A stretch of DNA of 64,000 bases, from the NCBI GenBank assembly GCA_003864495.1, contig ML133422.1, forward strand, positions 3,438,376 to 3,502,375. The letters run 5' to 3'. Shown in pieces: positions 48,001 through 59,161 of this stretch. Under the pieces are notes generated by a model. It was not told the origin of the DNA, ran no database searches, and saw only the letters and a program-made list of their open reading frames with translations. Both the position numbers and the translations under genes were made by a program. The DNA comes from Nemopilema nomurai (lineage: Eukaryota > Cnidaria > Scyphozoa > Rhizostomeae > Rhizostomatidae). Within the stretch, counting starts at the first letter, position 1. Every line of letters starts with the position of its first letter.

Positions 48001-49350
48001 TAAAATCGCGCCAGTTTCTTCCTTATTTGTCTTCTCGTCGAGTCAGTTATAGTTTTCTTTCAATATAATAAGCTACTTGAAATCGTAGAACGCTTCAAAG
48101 CGATGTCAGACGAAATTTCATTACCTAGATGCGCGATAATAACCTAAATCATATAATCAAATATTGTATAATTGAATATTGTGCACCCGAAGGGCGAGAC
48201 ACAAAAATCCGATAATGATCTAACCCCCCCCCCCCCCCTCCAATCGTTGCCTTTTAAATCCGCCCCTGGTCCAATCCTTCATAAAGCCCGTCAATCAATG
48301 CTATTTCGGGATAGCAAATGAAATCCACCTGTTTCGTTTATTCTTTGAGGTTTCTTTTCTGTCATAGCATTATTATGATAGAGTTTTTCATTATGGATGT
48401 AAGATCTCAGGTTTTAGGGCTCAGTTTTTGAAATAGACATTGAGGAATCCTATTTTCGTGAAATGCCCAACTGAATCAATTGTTAACGAGGTGCTTTATA
48501 AATTGTGTACCATCCTAAATTATTTTGACCATTATTATCAATACTTATTAATTATTGTCATTACGGCAATGCTGCCAGAAAGTGCTAGCCTCGTATTCGA
48601 CTTGAAAAGTCGGTTTAAGTCAGTCTCATTTGTCAATATTTCCATTTGTCGACTTGAATGTTTGGTAGCTCCTGCAACTCTTTCATGGACACGTGTGACG
48701 TTCCTTCCATCGAAAACAACAGAAGCATTATCGTATCTCAAAACTGTCTCCTTTGGTTACATATTCTGTTTTAGAAACGAGTTTGGAATTAACTTTGTTT
48801 TTTTACTGCGATTTTAATATTCTTTTTTAACATAGACTAGCCAGTTAAAATTTATTCATGTAATAGGGCATCTTGTTATTGTAGCTTTGACTAGAATCTA
48901 AAATGAAAGTTTTTTAGTGCTCTGGAAGTCCCGAAAGGGGCTTGGCTGTTTACTTTCAGAATGGATCCCTAGGTGAATACTTTCAAAAGCCCTGCTTTTG
49001 GCCATGAGTATACACTACGTTTTACTGCTTAATCCATTTTGAATGCTGTTTTAATTTGTGGCCAGAATGAATCATGTTTTATAAACAGTTTCGAAGAGTC
49101 TAATATTCTTAAATTCTTGAGCATAGGGAAAGTGCTGCCGTGGTTTATGATGGAAGAACTGAAGCTGTGGATTGTGATGCCCTTGTATAACCGATGTTGT
49201 GAGGCTTTCAAAAATACTTGCTTCCATGGGTCACGAGCAGAAAATACTGGCAAGTAAAGGTTCCTTCAATTGCCTCTTTTGGAAATGTCCAACTGAAGAT
49301 CAGAAATTATGCTCCCCTCTTTTTCATTTCCGTTTTCACTTCCATTCACG
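45080..49350. other. Spacer upstream of gene B, with one MITE
   Basis: Apart from the hAT-like element at 47868-48268 I see no supported gene. Gene B's promoter should lie near its start at 45080. Open frames near 46466, 47610 and 48538 (minus) and 48440 (plus) were examined and lack domains or paired splice signals. Confidence 0.5.
47868..48268. mobile_element. Non-autonomous hAT-type element (MITE), about 401 bp
   Basis: The element starts CAAGGACGTACTT and its other end, read inward, starts CAGGGGCGGATTT: imperfect terminal inverted repeats with 9 of 13 matches, in the CARGG style of hAT elements. It is flanked by an exact 8-bp direct repeat GTCCAATC (47860-47867 and 48269-48276), the target-site length of hAT transposases. 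Mirror-image poly-G (47889-47920) and poly-C (48223-48238) tracts sit just inside the ends. No transposase is encoded. Confidence 0.75.
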
Positions 49351-49560
49351 CTAAAAAGACAAGTGAATAAAGTGCTCCAACATCCTACACCTCTGGCGAG
49401 CTTTCATCATAAAAGAGGAGAAAATTCTGCTTGACGTCATTTCCTCCCCCGAAGTCTTCATCCGGGACATCTTGTCTAGGACAATTGACAAAACAATGCA
49501 TTTGGGTTTATTTTGATCAGCTGTTTGAGCGGAAAAGCGAAGAGGTTTTGCGGCGGCCAT
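49351..49560 (-). CDS. Possible small ORF starting MAAAK at a YY1/TISU-like site
   Basis: On the minus strand an ATG at 49560 sits in CAAAATGGCCGCCGC, which resembles the TISU/YY1 element found at start codons of short-5'UTR genes. The frame continues 69 codons (MAAAKPLRFSAQTADQNK...) to a stop at 49351. There is no recognised domain and no next exon was found. It may be a divergent transcript from the BTG promoter, or just a YY1 site. Confidence 0.25.
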   Translation of the reverse strand: MAAAKPLRFSAQTADQNKPKCIVLSIVLDKMSRMKTSGEEMTSSRIFSSFMMKARQRCRMLEHFIHLSF

Positions 49561-49818
49561 TTTGCACGACAATTTGGCCCAGAAGCACGCACAGAAAGGT
49601 TCACAATCAAAATCGAGATACCCCATCGTTGTCAAACGGCTCAGAGACGCCGTAGCTGCAAGGCCAAAGCTTCTCAAGTTTGTTTTAGTGCATATCAAAC
49701 TGTCCGAAGTGTCGGGGAATCGCGCCACAATTGTCGCCAGATTATTTCTCCCCGAGCTTGGCATCTTGGCATCGCGTCAAGAGTGCAGATATTGAAAGAA
49801 AAGTGCGTAAACTCAAAG
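49561..49818 (+). promoter_or_regulatory. Candidate promoter and 5' non-coding exon of the BTG gene
   Basis: A GCGGCGGCCATTTTG (YY1-like, reversed) at 49550-49564 is followed by a GC-richer stretch ending in a good donor, CTCAAAG|GTAAGG, at 49818. The next good acceptor followed by the BTG start is TTTTGCAG at 52872. Joining them would give a 5' UTR exon and a 3.05 kb intron. This is inference from signals only. Confidence 0.35.
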
Positions 49819-52800
49819 GTAAGGGGATAAGCTGTTGTTTTGGAGTGTTTCTAGTTTGTATGTTGGGGTTAATTCGTCCCCAGAGGAATGGAACTTGTTT
49901 ACCGCACAACTTCCATTGTCTTGGATGTTTTTCCGAAGGCAGCGAAATTGACGTGGCTTTTCAAACAATAGATACTTTCTGCTACGTTTTTGACAAGACT
50001 TTCGTTATTTTAAAGCTTATTGTGGAAATGTTTTGAATTTATTACAATGGTGTAATGTAAAATATTAGGTTTTCGGGTGAAACAACGATGAAACGTTTGA
50101 AAGAGGTTCTCCAAAGATTTTTGTACAACAATGCATTAATCGCTTTGAAGTTCATAGTACTGTCGCTGAAATATTGAGAGAAAATCTCAAATACTGGCGG
50201 TTTAGACAAGGAATGCAAACTTTATTTGTAATGTTCATATTGGCTTTTTCATTAGAAAATGAAATTATCAAAAAGAACCATTTCATTTGTGTTGTTGTCG
50301 TAAACACGTCGCTCGTTCAGTATTAGCTGTTTTCGTGGTACTTGATCGAAGTTATTTTATTTTCTTAACACTTATCATTGAAGCCTGCTAAAATTGCTTA
50401 CGTTGAAATGGCAAGTTATGTCTTTCTGCTTTTACGTCTTGCAAGATGAATTTGGACATAGAAGTGCTGTTTAGGCCGCTTGGCGCTACGAATTGAATCC
50501 GCTCGAGGCATTTCCCGCGTATTCAATACTTTTTTGATCCGACTCAAAATCGCATTAATCTGTTTAATTAGGCCTAAACAATGTTGCGCTGGCGAAATGA
50601 AATTTCGATTTGAAGTGGGGAAACCCCCCTCCCCCCTCCAGGGCGCATTGTCAAACTCTCACAGAAAGGCGACCAAGTTTATTTCGATAAATCAACCATA
50701 TGCATGATTCTCTGAGTCTGGCAATGTTCAACCTCATATTTGATTTGAAAAGGCATTTAGGTCTTGTTGGGGAACTTACTTTATAATGGCAATTATTTCC
50801 CCAAGCTCTTAGATTAGCTGATTTATTACACTAGTAACAATTTAAATAGCAAAAAATACACTAGTTCCCAACAGAGACATTTACTGACCAAACTACTCCT
50901 GGGAATTTGTTTTGCCAAAATGGGCTATTATTTAGTCCAGTCGTGGTTGGGAGCTCTTTCACAAAGTTGCAGAATGCCCAGTAAGCAAATTTCTAGCAAT
51001 AAAATTTTCCTCGATAGAGATTTTAAACAGCCTTTTGCAGTATTTGCAGATTTGATGAAATGGAAGAAAAAATTTTCAGCCTGCCAGCAATCAGCTTTCT
51101 CTAATAGCTTGTTTAACCTAGTATCAATTAAATAGTTAAATTGTGCTACTCCATAGATTCATGCCAGATTTGTTTATTTGATTAGCTTCTATAAAAATTT
51201 CCTTGGATTCACCAATGTTTATGTTTACTTGGTAAAGTTTTAACGAAGAAACATGACTGTATTGTCAAGAAGAACAAATGGCGAAAATAGTGTCTAGTTG
51301 AAACAATATGGTGCTCATAGTTGTGTGTGGAACTATTTTGATCATGGTGATGATGTCAAATGGATTTGAATGCAGAGGAGAATAAAGATTAATCATTAAA
51401 CCAGGCAAACAACCCATTTGTTTATCAAAGCTTCAGTCCACTAAGCAACTTCACACATATAATTGCCCATTGGTGTAATCCAAGTTTGAAGTATAAGAGG
51501 TAAACTGCCTGAAAGGTGTCATTTTTCACACATTTATACAATTAATCTATGCATCAATTTTGGTGAGAGAACTGGCCGCTAAACAAGTTTTTTTGGGTGA
51601 AAGGTTAAAAGTTTTTTGGGATCTAGCTGATTTAATTATAATAAGATCAAAACTTTTTCAGTTTCAAATGGTTTGATTGAAAGTCCAGGGCTATGGAAGT
51701 TTCAAAAGCCATTTTTTTGTAAGATGAATTAAAGTCATAAATAAATTTACACTTTTTGTCTTTAGAATGAATGGTTTTTTTCGTTGGTGGGAATAGTGTT
51801 GATTTTCATTTAATGGACCATGTTCTACACCAGCATGGCAGTTTCAATTAGTTTTATTTTTTACCAATTTGAGGCCAAGAAAATCCAGCTGAGGTCCTTT
51901 TAAGTTGATGAAGCCATTAGAGCACGGCATTATGGCTTTTTTAATCTCTAGGCATATCCTTGAAACCCTAGGTGGTAGGTTGAGATAATACCAGTAGATA
52001 GAAACTTATTTGAAATCATATAAGAGTTTGTGAGGTGTCATGATAGGGCTATCTGGCTCACCTAAGCACCAATTATAGCATGATTTTTTCTTTGTTTGAA
52101 TTGAGCAGGAATGAGGTAGCTTGATTGGTCAATTTTGGCAGTTAACCATTTATATGATCTAGAGTAACTGGCACTTTTTTGGTACAGAAGTATGAATTAA
52201 TCATCAATCACAGCAATCCAAACATTTTTAAGATCCAGTCCTGGGTAACCTTGATTTAGCTGTTTAGTTGAATTCCTTAGCCGCTTCCCATTTGTCAATC
52301 TCAAGGCACTCGTCATTTAGGCTCCTGTCCGAAAATGTGCTCTCTCTGCACTGAATTTTCATTGGACAGTTGCATACATTGGCAAATTTCCAGCAAAATG
52401 CGAGCTAGGTCATCCATATTTGACTGCCCTTCTGCCCAAGCAGTGTAAAGGGTTTTCCGCTGCATTCGGCTTATCTTTTTTCATTCAATTTAGGCGGGAG
52501 TGCGAAAGACACTTTGCTATGAAACCAAGAATTCCTGAATAATTTATTCAGCTATTCAAGCTGGCTAGAATCTGTTGATAAACAACCACAAACGATTGCT
52601 GTTTAAGCCTTGCTCTGTTTTGCACGTTCTCTTAATTTTTAATTTTGAAATAATTAAAGTAAGCATGGTTGGAAACAAAACCCTTGGCCGTGGACAAGTC
52701 CATTTCTAATGTTTCAAGACTCTTTGACAACGCGATTCTGGTACTCTTCGAAAGAGTAATTTATGCGCTGAGAGTTTTTTATTGTTGTTGTGGGATATCT

Positions 52801-52872
52801 TGTTTTCTATTTCCACTTTGAGGCGAAGAAGATTTTCTTGTAATTCAAGATTTGTATAACTTAATTTTGCAG
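49819..52872 (+). other. AT-rich stretch, probable 5' UTR intron of BTG
   Basis: No coding exon, RNA gene or clear repeat was recognised in these 3 kb. It ends in the TTTTGCAG acceptor that precedes the BTG start by 31 bases. Confidence 0.4.
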
Positions 52873-52903
52873 TCCTATGTGAATCTGCTAGAAGCGTGCA
52901 GCC

Positions 52904-54134
52904 ATGACTAATGCTAATGCGACCACGGTGAAGAAGTCCTTGCCGAATCAGAAGCCACGGCGCAAGAGCGACCCGCGGAAGCCCAAGGCCCGAGCGAAGC
53001 AGAAGAACGCAGCTCCTGACGCGAACCGACAGACGAGTGCCTTCCCCAGTTCGGGCGACGAGGTGGAAATTGCCGTCAACTTATTCGTTTCGTTGATTAA
53101 GAAGCAGCCGCAAGTGCACCAAGCGGTCGTTTGGGAAAACTTCTCCAATCGTCTATCGGAAGAGTTGAGAGGCAAATTTGAAGGTTCGCACACCGAGTTG
53201 TTTTGCATTGTTTATGTTGTCGATCATCGACGTTTTCAATTTAGCCTCTGCGTCAAGAACCTGTTTAGCTGTGTGCAGAATCAATTTTTAATGCTGCTCT
53301 CAACCGAATTTCAATGGCCTTAACGCTGTCATAAACAACGCTCGTTAAAGCCAAGCACAATCTTAGCTGACTATATGCAGAGTGTTGCATCTAGGCCGTC
53401 GACGAATGAAACTCAGATGCGCTCGTGTAAATACTTGCTCCTATCTATGTAGACTGGAATGAAATCCCCAAAGGGTTGCAATGGGTGTTCTCGTTTATAG
53501 CTGACAGATCGAGGCTTTTCTATTTTGATAAAGCCTCCGCGAACTATCATCAAACGACAGGTCTTCAATCAATCGTAGCTTAGGACTCCATACAGTAGAA
53601 GCGTTTCATTTGATCTTTTTATTAAAGCGTCAGCAATGGAGTAAGCTAGGAGTCTTGCGCAACACCAACAACGCCAATCATGGTACGTTTGTTGTTGTGA
53701 CCAATCGCGCGTTTCTTCAGTGGAGATTTCAATGAAGCGACTTTCAAATCACTTTCCGTTCGAACAACTGAGTACGCTTTGTGTTGTTTTCTACGCGTAC
53801 TCCGTCGCCTGTGCCTTGCATTATGTTTCTGTCCCTTTCAGGTCACTGGTATCCTGACATGCCCGAGAAGGGAAGCGGCTATCGATGTATTCGCGTCAAC
53901 GGCAGCACGCCAGATTCGCTGGTTCAGCGCGTGGCGGACGACTGCGGAATACCGTGCATCCACTCTGTCCTTCCTGCCGAGCTAACCCTGTGGATCGACC
54001 CCGGGGAGGTGAGCTACAGAATCGGCGAGGACGGCTCCATCTGCAGGTACTACCACTACGAAAGTGAGCAGCCTCGCTCTGAGGTCAAAAAGATCCTGAC
54101 CAGGTCCAGGTCAGCATCAGCCGATTCCCAATAG
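52904..54134 (+). CDS. BTG: BTG/Tob family antiproliferative protein, 190 aa
   Basis: Two coding exons, 52904-53183 and 53842-54134, are joined by a phase-1 intron (GAAG|GTTCGC to TTTCAG). The ATG at 52904 sits in a good context (gcagccATGa). After a Lys/Arg-rich N-terminus of about 45 residues comes the BTG domain: [15 protein letters not shown], then box [20 protein letters not shown], then box [28 protein letters not shown] proteins bind the CCR4-NOT deadenylase (CAF1) and restrain proliferation by promoting mRNA decay. The C-terminus is short, with an RSRSAS tail, closer in size to BTG1/2 than to Tob. The basic N-terminal extension is longer than in vertebrate BTG1/2. The exact orthologue is unresolved. 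Confidence 0.93.
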
Positions 54135-57100
54135 GTATTGGGCTTGGGTTTGGGGAAACTCTTTGTTTTTGTGGGTAAGGTATAGTATGTAAATGATTTT
54201 AGAACTGCTACGCGTGTCTACTATACTAAAACGTGGTGTATTCTAAAACCAGCCAAGATGTTTCTTTGTTTCCTGTTTGATTCGTTTCGTTTGTTATGTT
54301 TGACAACAGCGATTAACATTGCCGTGTGATGATAAAGCGCTTTGAAAAGGTTCTGTACAATTGTTCCACGCTGGTCACCGGTACCCCGTGGTACCTGTTT
54401 GGGCCAACATGAAATGTAATGCACCAGTTGACCCTTTGGAAGATGTTTACCCTCAAGGAAACGTGATGCGTTCGGTCGATAAACACGCCATCGCCCGCCC
54501 TCATATACCGTCCCTTCTTCATATGCTTTTTCACAGCTTCATCATCAATGGCAATGTTACCACGCTCTTGTTCTTGATTTGGTATCTGACATCAATTTAA
54601 ATTCTCAACTGCACTCAGGGGTTTTATGTAAATTTTGTTTTTACTGGCTGATCATGCTGTTTTAACTTTTGGGCATTTCAAGGCGACACAAATGGGATGG
54701 TTTTAATTTTAAGACAGTGCCACTTTTACGATTTTGACCATATTTGAAGATCGAGCAAGCAATGCCAATATCAAAGTTGCAATTTTTCAAATTAATGAAA
54801 AATTGAGAATTGATCCAGTCCGGTGTTGATGAAGATACGCGTGAATGTTTTAATGACTGTTAAGAACAGCAGTTATTTTGGTAAAAAAGTCATTCACTAA
54901 AGAAAAGAAGTATCGTTGCATTGCAAGTGATGGCATTGGGGTTGCTGCTCGCGTTTAGAGGCCTATGATGACTTCGAGCTGCAAGCACGCAATAGGTCGT
55001 TCCAGTCACCCACTCTTGCTAAATGCGAAACATGACATGATTACTTCCAGTTGTTCACCAAACTCGATGCACTTAATGTTAGATTGACCTTGTAAATATA
55101 CAGTTGTCTTCCTCGTGCACTTGTATGTTGCATCCCATCGACCTGTGTGATGTAGTCATGCAAGTGCTACATCTTGAATTGACAATCGCTGTAGTTATTG
55201 TATTTAAAATGTACCGATAGCCAGTAACCTAAACAGTCACATTGACTACAGTTATATGTACACAGCGACATAATCATACGCCCACGTGATTTGCACGTGA
55301 CACAACACCAACCAATACTGGAACGTATCGTCCAAAAGTCAATTATCGGCGAAAGTGCAGTCTAAAGTTGTCGTGATTTTGTCATTTCAAAGTATACTCG
55401 TTTACTGCCTATATTGTGTACTGGTGTTTGTGGTCCAGAAGCAACTTTCACAACTTCCAACTAATGCCATTCTTTGAAGACATTTAAAATATTTCTGAGC
55501 CTAGTGACATTTGAATCTTTGAAAGTTGATTCCTTCGAGCCATGCAGTCATTTGGAAAGCAAAAGTGAGACATCAATGGGTACCTCTCCTCTCTATAGGT
55601 GCGATTCGAATCTGTGCGGGCAAGTTGCATTCTTCCAATTGTCCTTTAGCAACTTGACACCCAAGTTTAGGCGATTTTGGCGTGCCCTTTGGCTTTCTTA
55701 CCAGCAAGAAACTTTGTGTTTAAGTAAAAGAATAGCTTGAAAGTCAAACGAGGATGTAAAGTGGTTTTCAGCGGGGTTGTTGTTGAGAGCTTTGTTACTG
55801 TAGTATTTCGCCTTCTTCTTTCCAAATGCACTGTCGATATATGTAGAGCTGTATGATAACTTGTGAGAAGCCTGCGCTATAGTATTCATGGTAATTTTGA
55901 TCTCGCTTTGTAAACGAATTCGAGGCTAGCCCTTGACGTTAAACGTTGTTGCAATAGAGAGGTGGCCGTGGATCCCTCCTCCGCAGCCTAGTTACACAAC
56001 ACAGCGACCTTTATCCAGGAATAGCAACGCTGCAGCTTGATCCCCTGTCGTTTAGGCACCTAATTTCGAAATAGACAACGAAGAGACGTATTCGTATGGA
56101 GTGTGCAATTTATAATGAAATGGAATACAAAATCATAAAATCTGACCTAATAATTCTAGAAAATCAGCTAAATGTCCATCTAGAAATTGACGAAAGCCCC
56201 CTGTGTCTGACCCATTCCATGCCAGCCACAGCCTCGTGCCACCTCTGGCTGATTAAGTTTGCTTCCTTTATCAAATGTAGTGTCTTTGGTTTTAAACATT
56301 ACGCAAATTGACTTTGTCTCTATCATTTTGTTGCTCCCTTCTCTCTTAGGTGCCCAGGGCAACTAAAAATGTACACAAAGTCGCTATTCATATATTGTGC
56401 CAGATATTCTAAAGTTTGTTAGGATTGTGAAATCGAGCCCGATCGCCTGAAAGTTTCGTAACAGCAATATAGCTTGAAAGTAGAAGGGAGGAGGGTCTTA
56501 ACTTCACTCTGTCATTGAAAATATGTTGCGGGTAATTGATATCATTATCAGGGATAAAACCAATTGGTGTCCAGCATGGAGTCAATTTGAAGGCTCAGTT
56601 CATACTCGTGGGACTAAAGGCAATTTCCAGAAATGACGAAAACAATACTCTATCAAGCCTGAATTGACCATAAACTTGCACCAGCCAGAAGCGTCCAGTT
56701 TCTCCTACCCCTTCTTCCGTTCTCTCTTCCTTGTCAATCCTCTCCCCTCTTACCACTAACCCCCCTCCATCATTCCCTCTCCATCCTCCCCTCTCCTTCC
56801 AACCCTCTCCATACTCCCCTCTCCCTCCTCCCCTCTCCCTCCTCCCCTCTCCCTCCTCCCCTCTCCATCCATCCCTCACCATCCTCCCCTCTCCCTCCTT
56901 CCCTCACCATCCTCCCCTCTCCATCCTCCCTTCTCCATCCTCCCCTCTCCATCCTCCCCTCTCCATCCTCCCCTCTCTCCTCCACCCCTCTGCTTCCCCC
57001 AACTTTCCATTATACCCATCTCCTCTTTTAACCTCCTCTCTTCTCCCTCCTTTCTCCTTCTCCTCCCTCCCTCAAGAAAAGATTACTTGATGAGCCAAAT

Positions 57101-58465
57101 GGAAATTTCGCTTAATCAATGGTAAACTATGGTGGAGTTACAAACCTAGGAAACGTGATAATTGAAGGGAAAGGCAAAGCCGGAATCCCAAAAAATGAGT
57201 CAGCCTGTGGAAAGAAACTTTGTCTGATAAAGGAAGTCTCTAGACGGCCCATCCTTTACAATGATGACCGCTCTGCCGCGAATCCTCTCTGTTCCTTGGG
57301 AACGGCTCCGTCAAATGCCTTGGTAACACCATACAAACCGCATACGTTTACACCCTCTAAGTTCCCGTGTCTATTCCTCTCATATGAGTTTCGCAGAGAT
57401 AGAAAAATAATCTCGATAGTACAACGGCATTGCTCAGAATTCACAACTAAGTTCTCACTACTTATTTATCAAAAAACGGCTCATAGCTATTTTCTGTTCT
57501 CATTTCAGTAGCCTGTTGAATCTGCCCGGAATTCTTTCATCAACTTCCAAAATTTCCCCATTAAACTCTCTATCAGTTTTATTCTCCCCAATTTAACTTA
57601 AAAATACTGAAATGTAATTTTCAGGGAATCAGTTCAATGGAGCTGTAGAGCTGTTACAATTTCCATACTCCCCGTGTTCCTTGCTTGAAACGATCGTTTT
57701 TTGGCAAGCACCCTCTAAAACTGCTGTTGTTTGAATGCACCGCTGACCATCAAGTCAAAGGGTTATGCGAAAAAACTGTGTAACAAGGTTTATCTAAAAC
57801 CTTAAAATAGTAATTGAGATTCAAGAATTCCTTGAGTTCGTCTTTTCAAAAGAGCCAACGTCACAATGCTGGCGTTTTGAATGTCGAGTTGACACCCATC
57901 TGTCTGGGCGCTACGAAGCAGGAAAGATGACAGCAGGTCACGTGATCTCACCACACAAAGAACAGTTGATCTCTGAAAGGAGTTTCCACAACCGAAATGG
58001 TCTCAAATAAGCTTGGCGAAAGTAACGGAAGGTAAACAAGACACAACGGAGGTGATAATCGCTGGTATTGCTAAATCTCTAGAAAAGGCTGAAGGAAAAT
58101 AAAGACTAGAAGGACCACGATCATTCGGTTAAAGGATTTTATGCTTGGTCTGGTTTGCGCACGTTCGGCGAAGTAACAAGAGCCAATTATATGCGGCTGA
58201 CGTAAACGACTTTCAGCATGTCTCCCAAAGTGGAGGCGTTGTGATTCATGACAAACTTCCTTCTCTCCTTTTACAACTTCGGTTTGATAGGTTTTGAGTG
58301 CTTAATCAAGGAAATTGAGGTGTTTCTTGAAAGACCTCGGTCACTGTTTATTTTACTTGCCTAGGCCCGCTACAAAATCGCGTAATCGAACGTGTCTATA
58401 GACGTGAGATTTCAAAGACGTGTTCATCGCTGAAGTTTGTAACAGTGATTGAAATACTGAAAAGC
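54135..58465. other. 3' UTR of BTG and spacer to the WH1-like gene
   Basis: The first part is AT-rich and should hold the BTG 3' UTR. No supported coding exon was found. The only structured content is the pyrimidine minisatellite at 56755-57078. An E-box-type CACGTG occurs near 57940. The last few hundred bases should contain the promoter and 5' UTR of the next gene. Confidence 0.55.
56755..57078. repeat. Pyrimidine-rich minisatellite (CTCC/CATCC units)
   Basis: About twenty imperfect units of 13-15 bases, such as cctcccctctccatcctcc, make an almost pure CT strand of about 320 bases. Long homopurine-homopyrimidine tracts can form triplex DNA. Proline/Ser-rich and Gly/Glu-rich open frames through it are artefacts. 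Confidence 0.9.
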
Positions 58466-59161
58466 ATGGATGGCGTGGATGCGAGTGACAGTCACCTACA
58501 CGATACCGAAATATTCAAAATAAAGCTTTCCTTCTCGTCTCTTACAAACAGTGTTGTTGTCTGCCCAGTAGTGGCAACCTTGTATTCATGGAAACCGTCT
58601 GACACGGAGACATGGAATTATTTCAAGACTGGGGTACCTGTACTCGTAATTGTCCACAGTAGCCAAGATCACAGTAAAAATGTACAAATGCAGTTGTGTA
58701 TAGTCGACAGGCAGAATGGCTTTGCAACATGGCGAGAAAATGTCACAGAAAAGTCCGATTACAAAATGAGTCAACGCAATTTTCACACTTTGAAACTCGA
58801 CAATCCACGAGAGGAAGGAGAAATGGCTGGCTTAAAATTCCCGAACGATGAAATTGCATCCGTATTTTACAAGGATGTTCACTGCAATATTCCAGATGAG
58901 ACACAACCTGAAATTGAGGAGAGTCCAAAGCATATTGAAAAGAAGAAGAGTGTTAAGAGAAAGGACAACTCTAAGTCTTTGAAAAAACTTTGCAAGGAGG
59001 ACATCTCTTCCCCCTGCATGTTTACACATGTTACCAGCATAAATAACAGTACATTCTCTAATGAAAAAGAGAAACCCAGTGCTTCTGCTGCTCGCGAAAA
59101 TGGACGTTCAAGAACAAGTTTTGTTAAGAAGACATTGAGTTTTAGCACAAAGAAAAGGTAG
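58466..59161 (+). CDS. Protein with WH1/PH-like N-terminal domain and basic C-terminus, 231 aa
   Basis: This is a single open exon; the first in-frame ATG is 58466 (MDGVDASDSHL). Residues of about 30-145 show the spacing of a WH1 (EVH1)-type domain: VVATLYSW, then W-x3-KTGVPVLVI, QLCIVD, FATWRENV, then NFHTLKL and MAGLKFPNDEIASVFYKDV, where the FH...GL.F...A..F pattern is typical of the last strand and helix. WH1 domains bind proline-rich peptides in actin and signalling complexes. The rest is Ser/Lys-rich with KKKSVKRK, a possible nuclear signal. I cannot name the protein. The stop at 59159 overlaps a possible donor (AAAAG|GTAGTA), so a longer spliced form is possible. Confidence 0.65.
   Translation: MDGVDASDSHLHDTEIFKIKLSFSSLTNSVVVCPVVATLYSWKPSDTETWNYFKTGVPVLVIVHSSQDHSKNVQMQLCIVDRQNGFATWRENVTEKSDYKMSQRNFHTLKLDNPREEGEMAGLKFPNDEIASVFYKDVHCNIPDETQPEIEESPKHIEKKKSVKRKDNSKSLKKLCKEDISSPCMFTHVTSINNSTFSNEKEKPSASAARENGRSRTSFVKKTLSFSTKKR

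Noticed and set aside
48538..48817. Open frames on both strands near 48.5-48.8 kb
   Set aside because: No domain, and no in-phase neighbouring exon could be found; coding potential by eye is weak.
56595..57090. Pro/Ser-rich and Gly/Glu-rich open frames
   Set aside because: Both are translations of the CT-rich minisatellite and have no start or splice context.
58445..58465. Seven extra codons at the front of the WH1-like frame
   Set aside because: They would start at GTG; the first in-frame ATG is at 58466.
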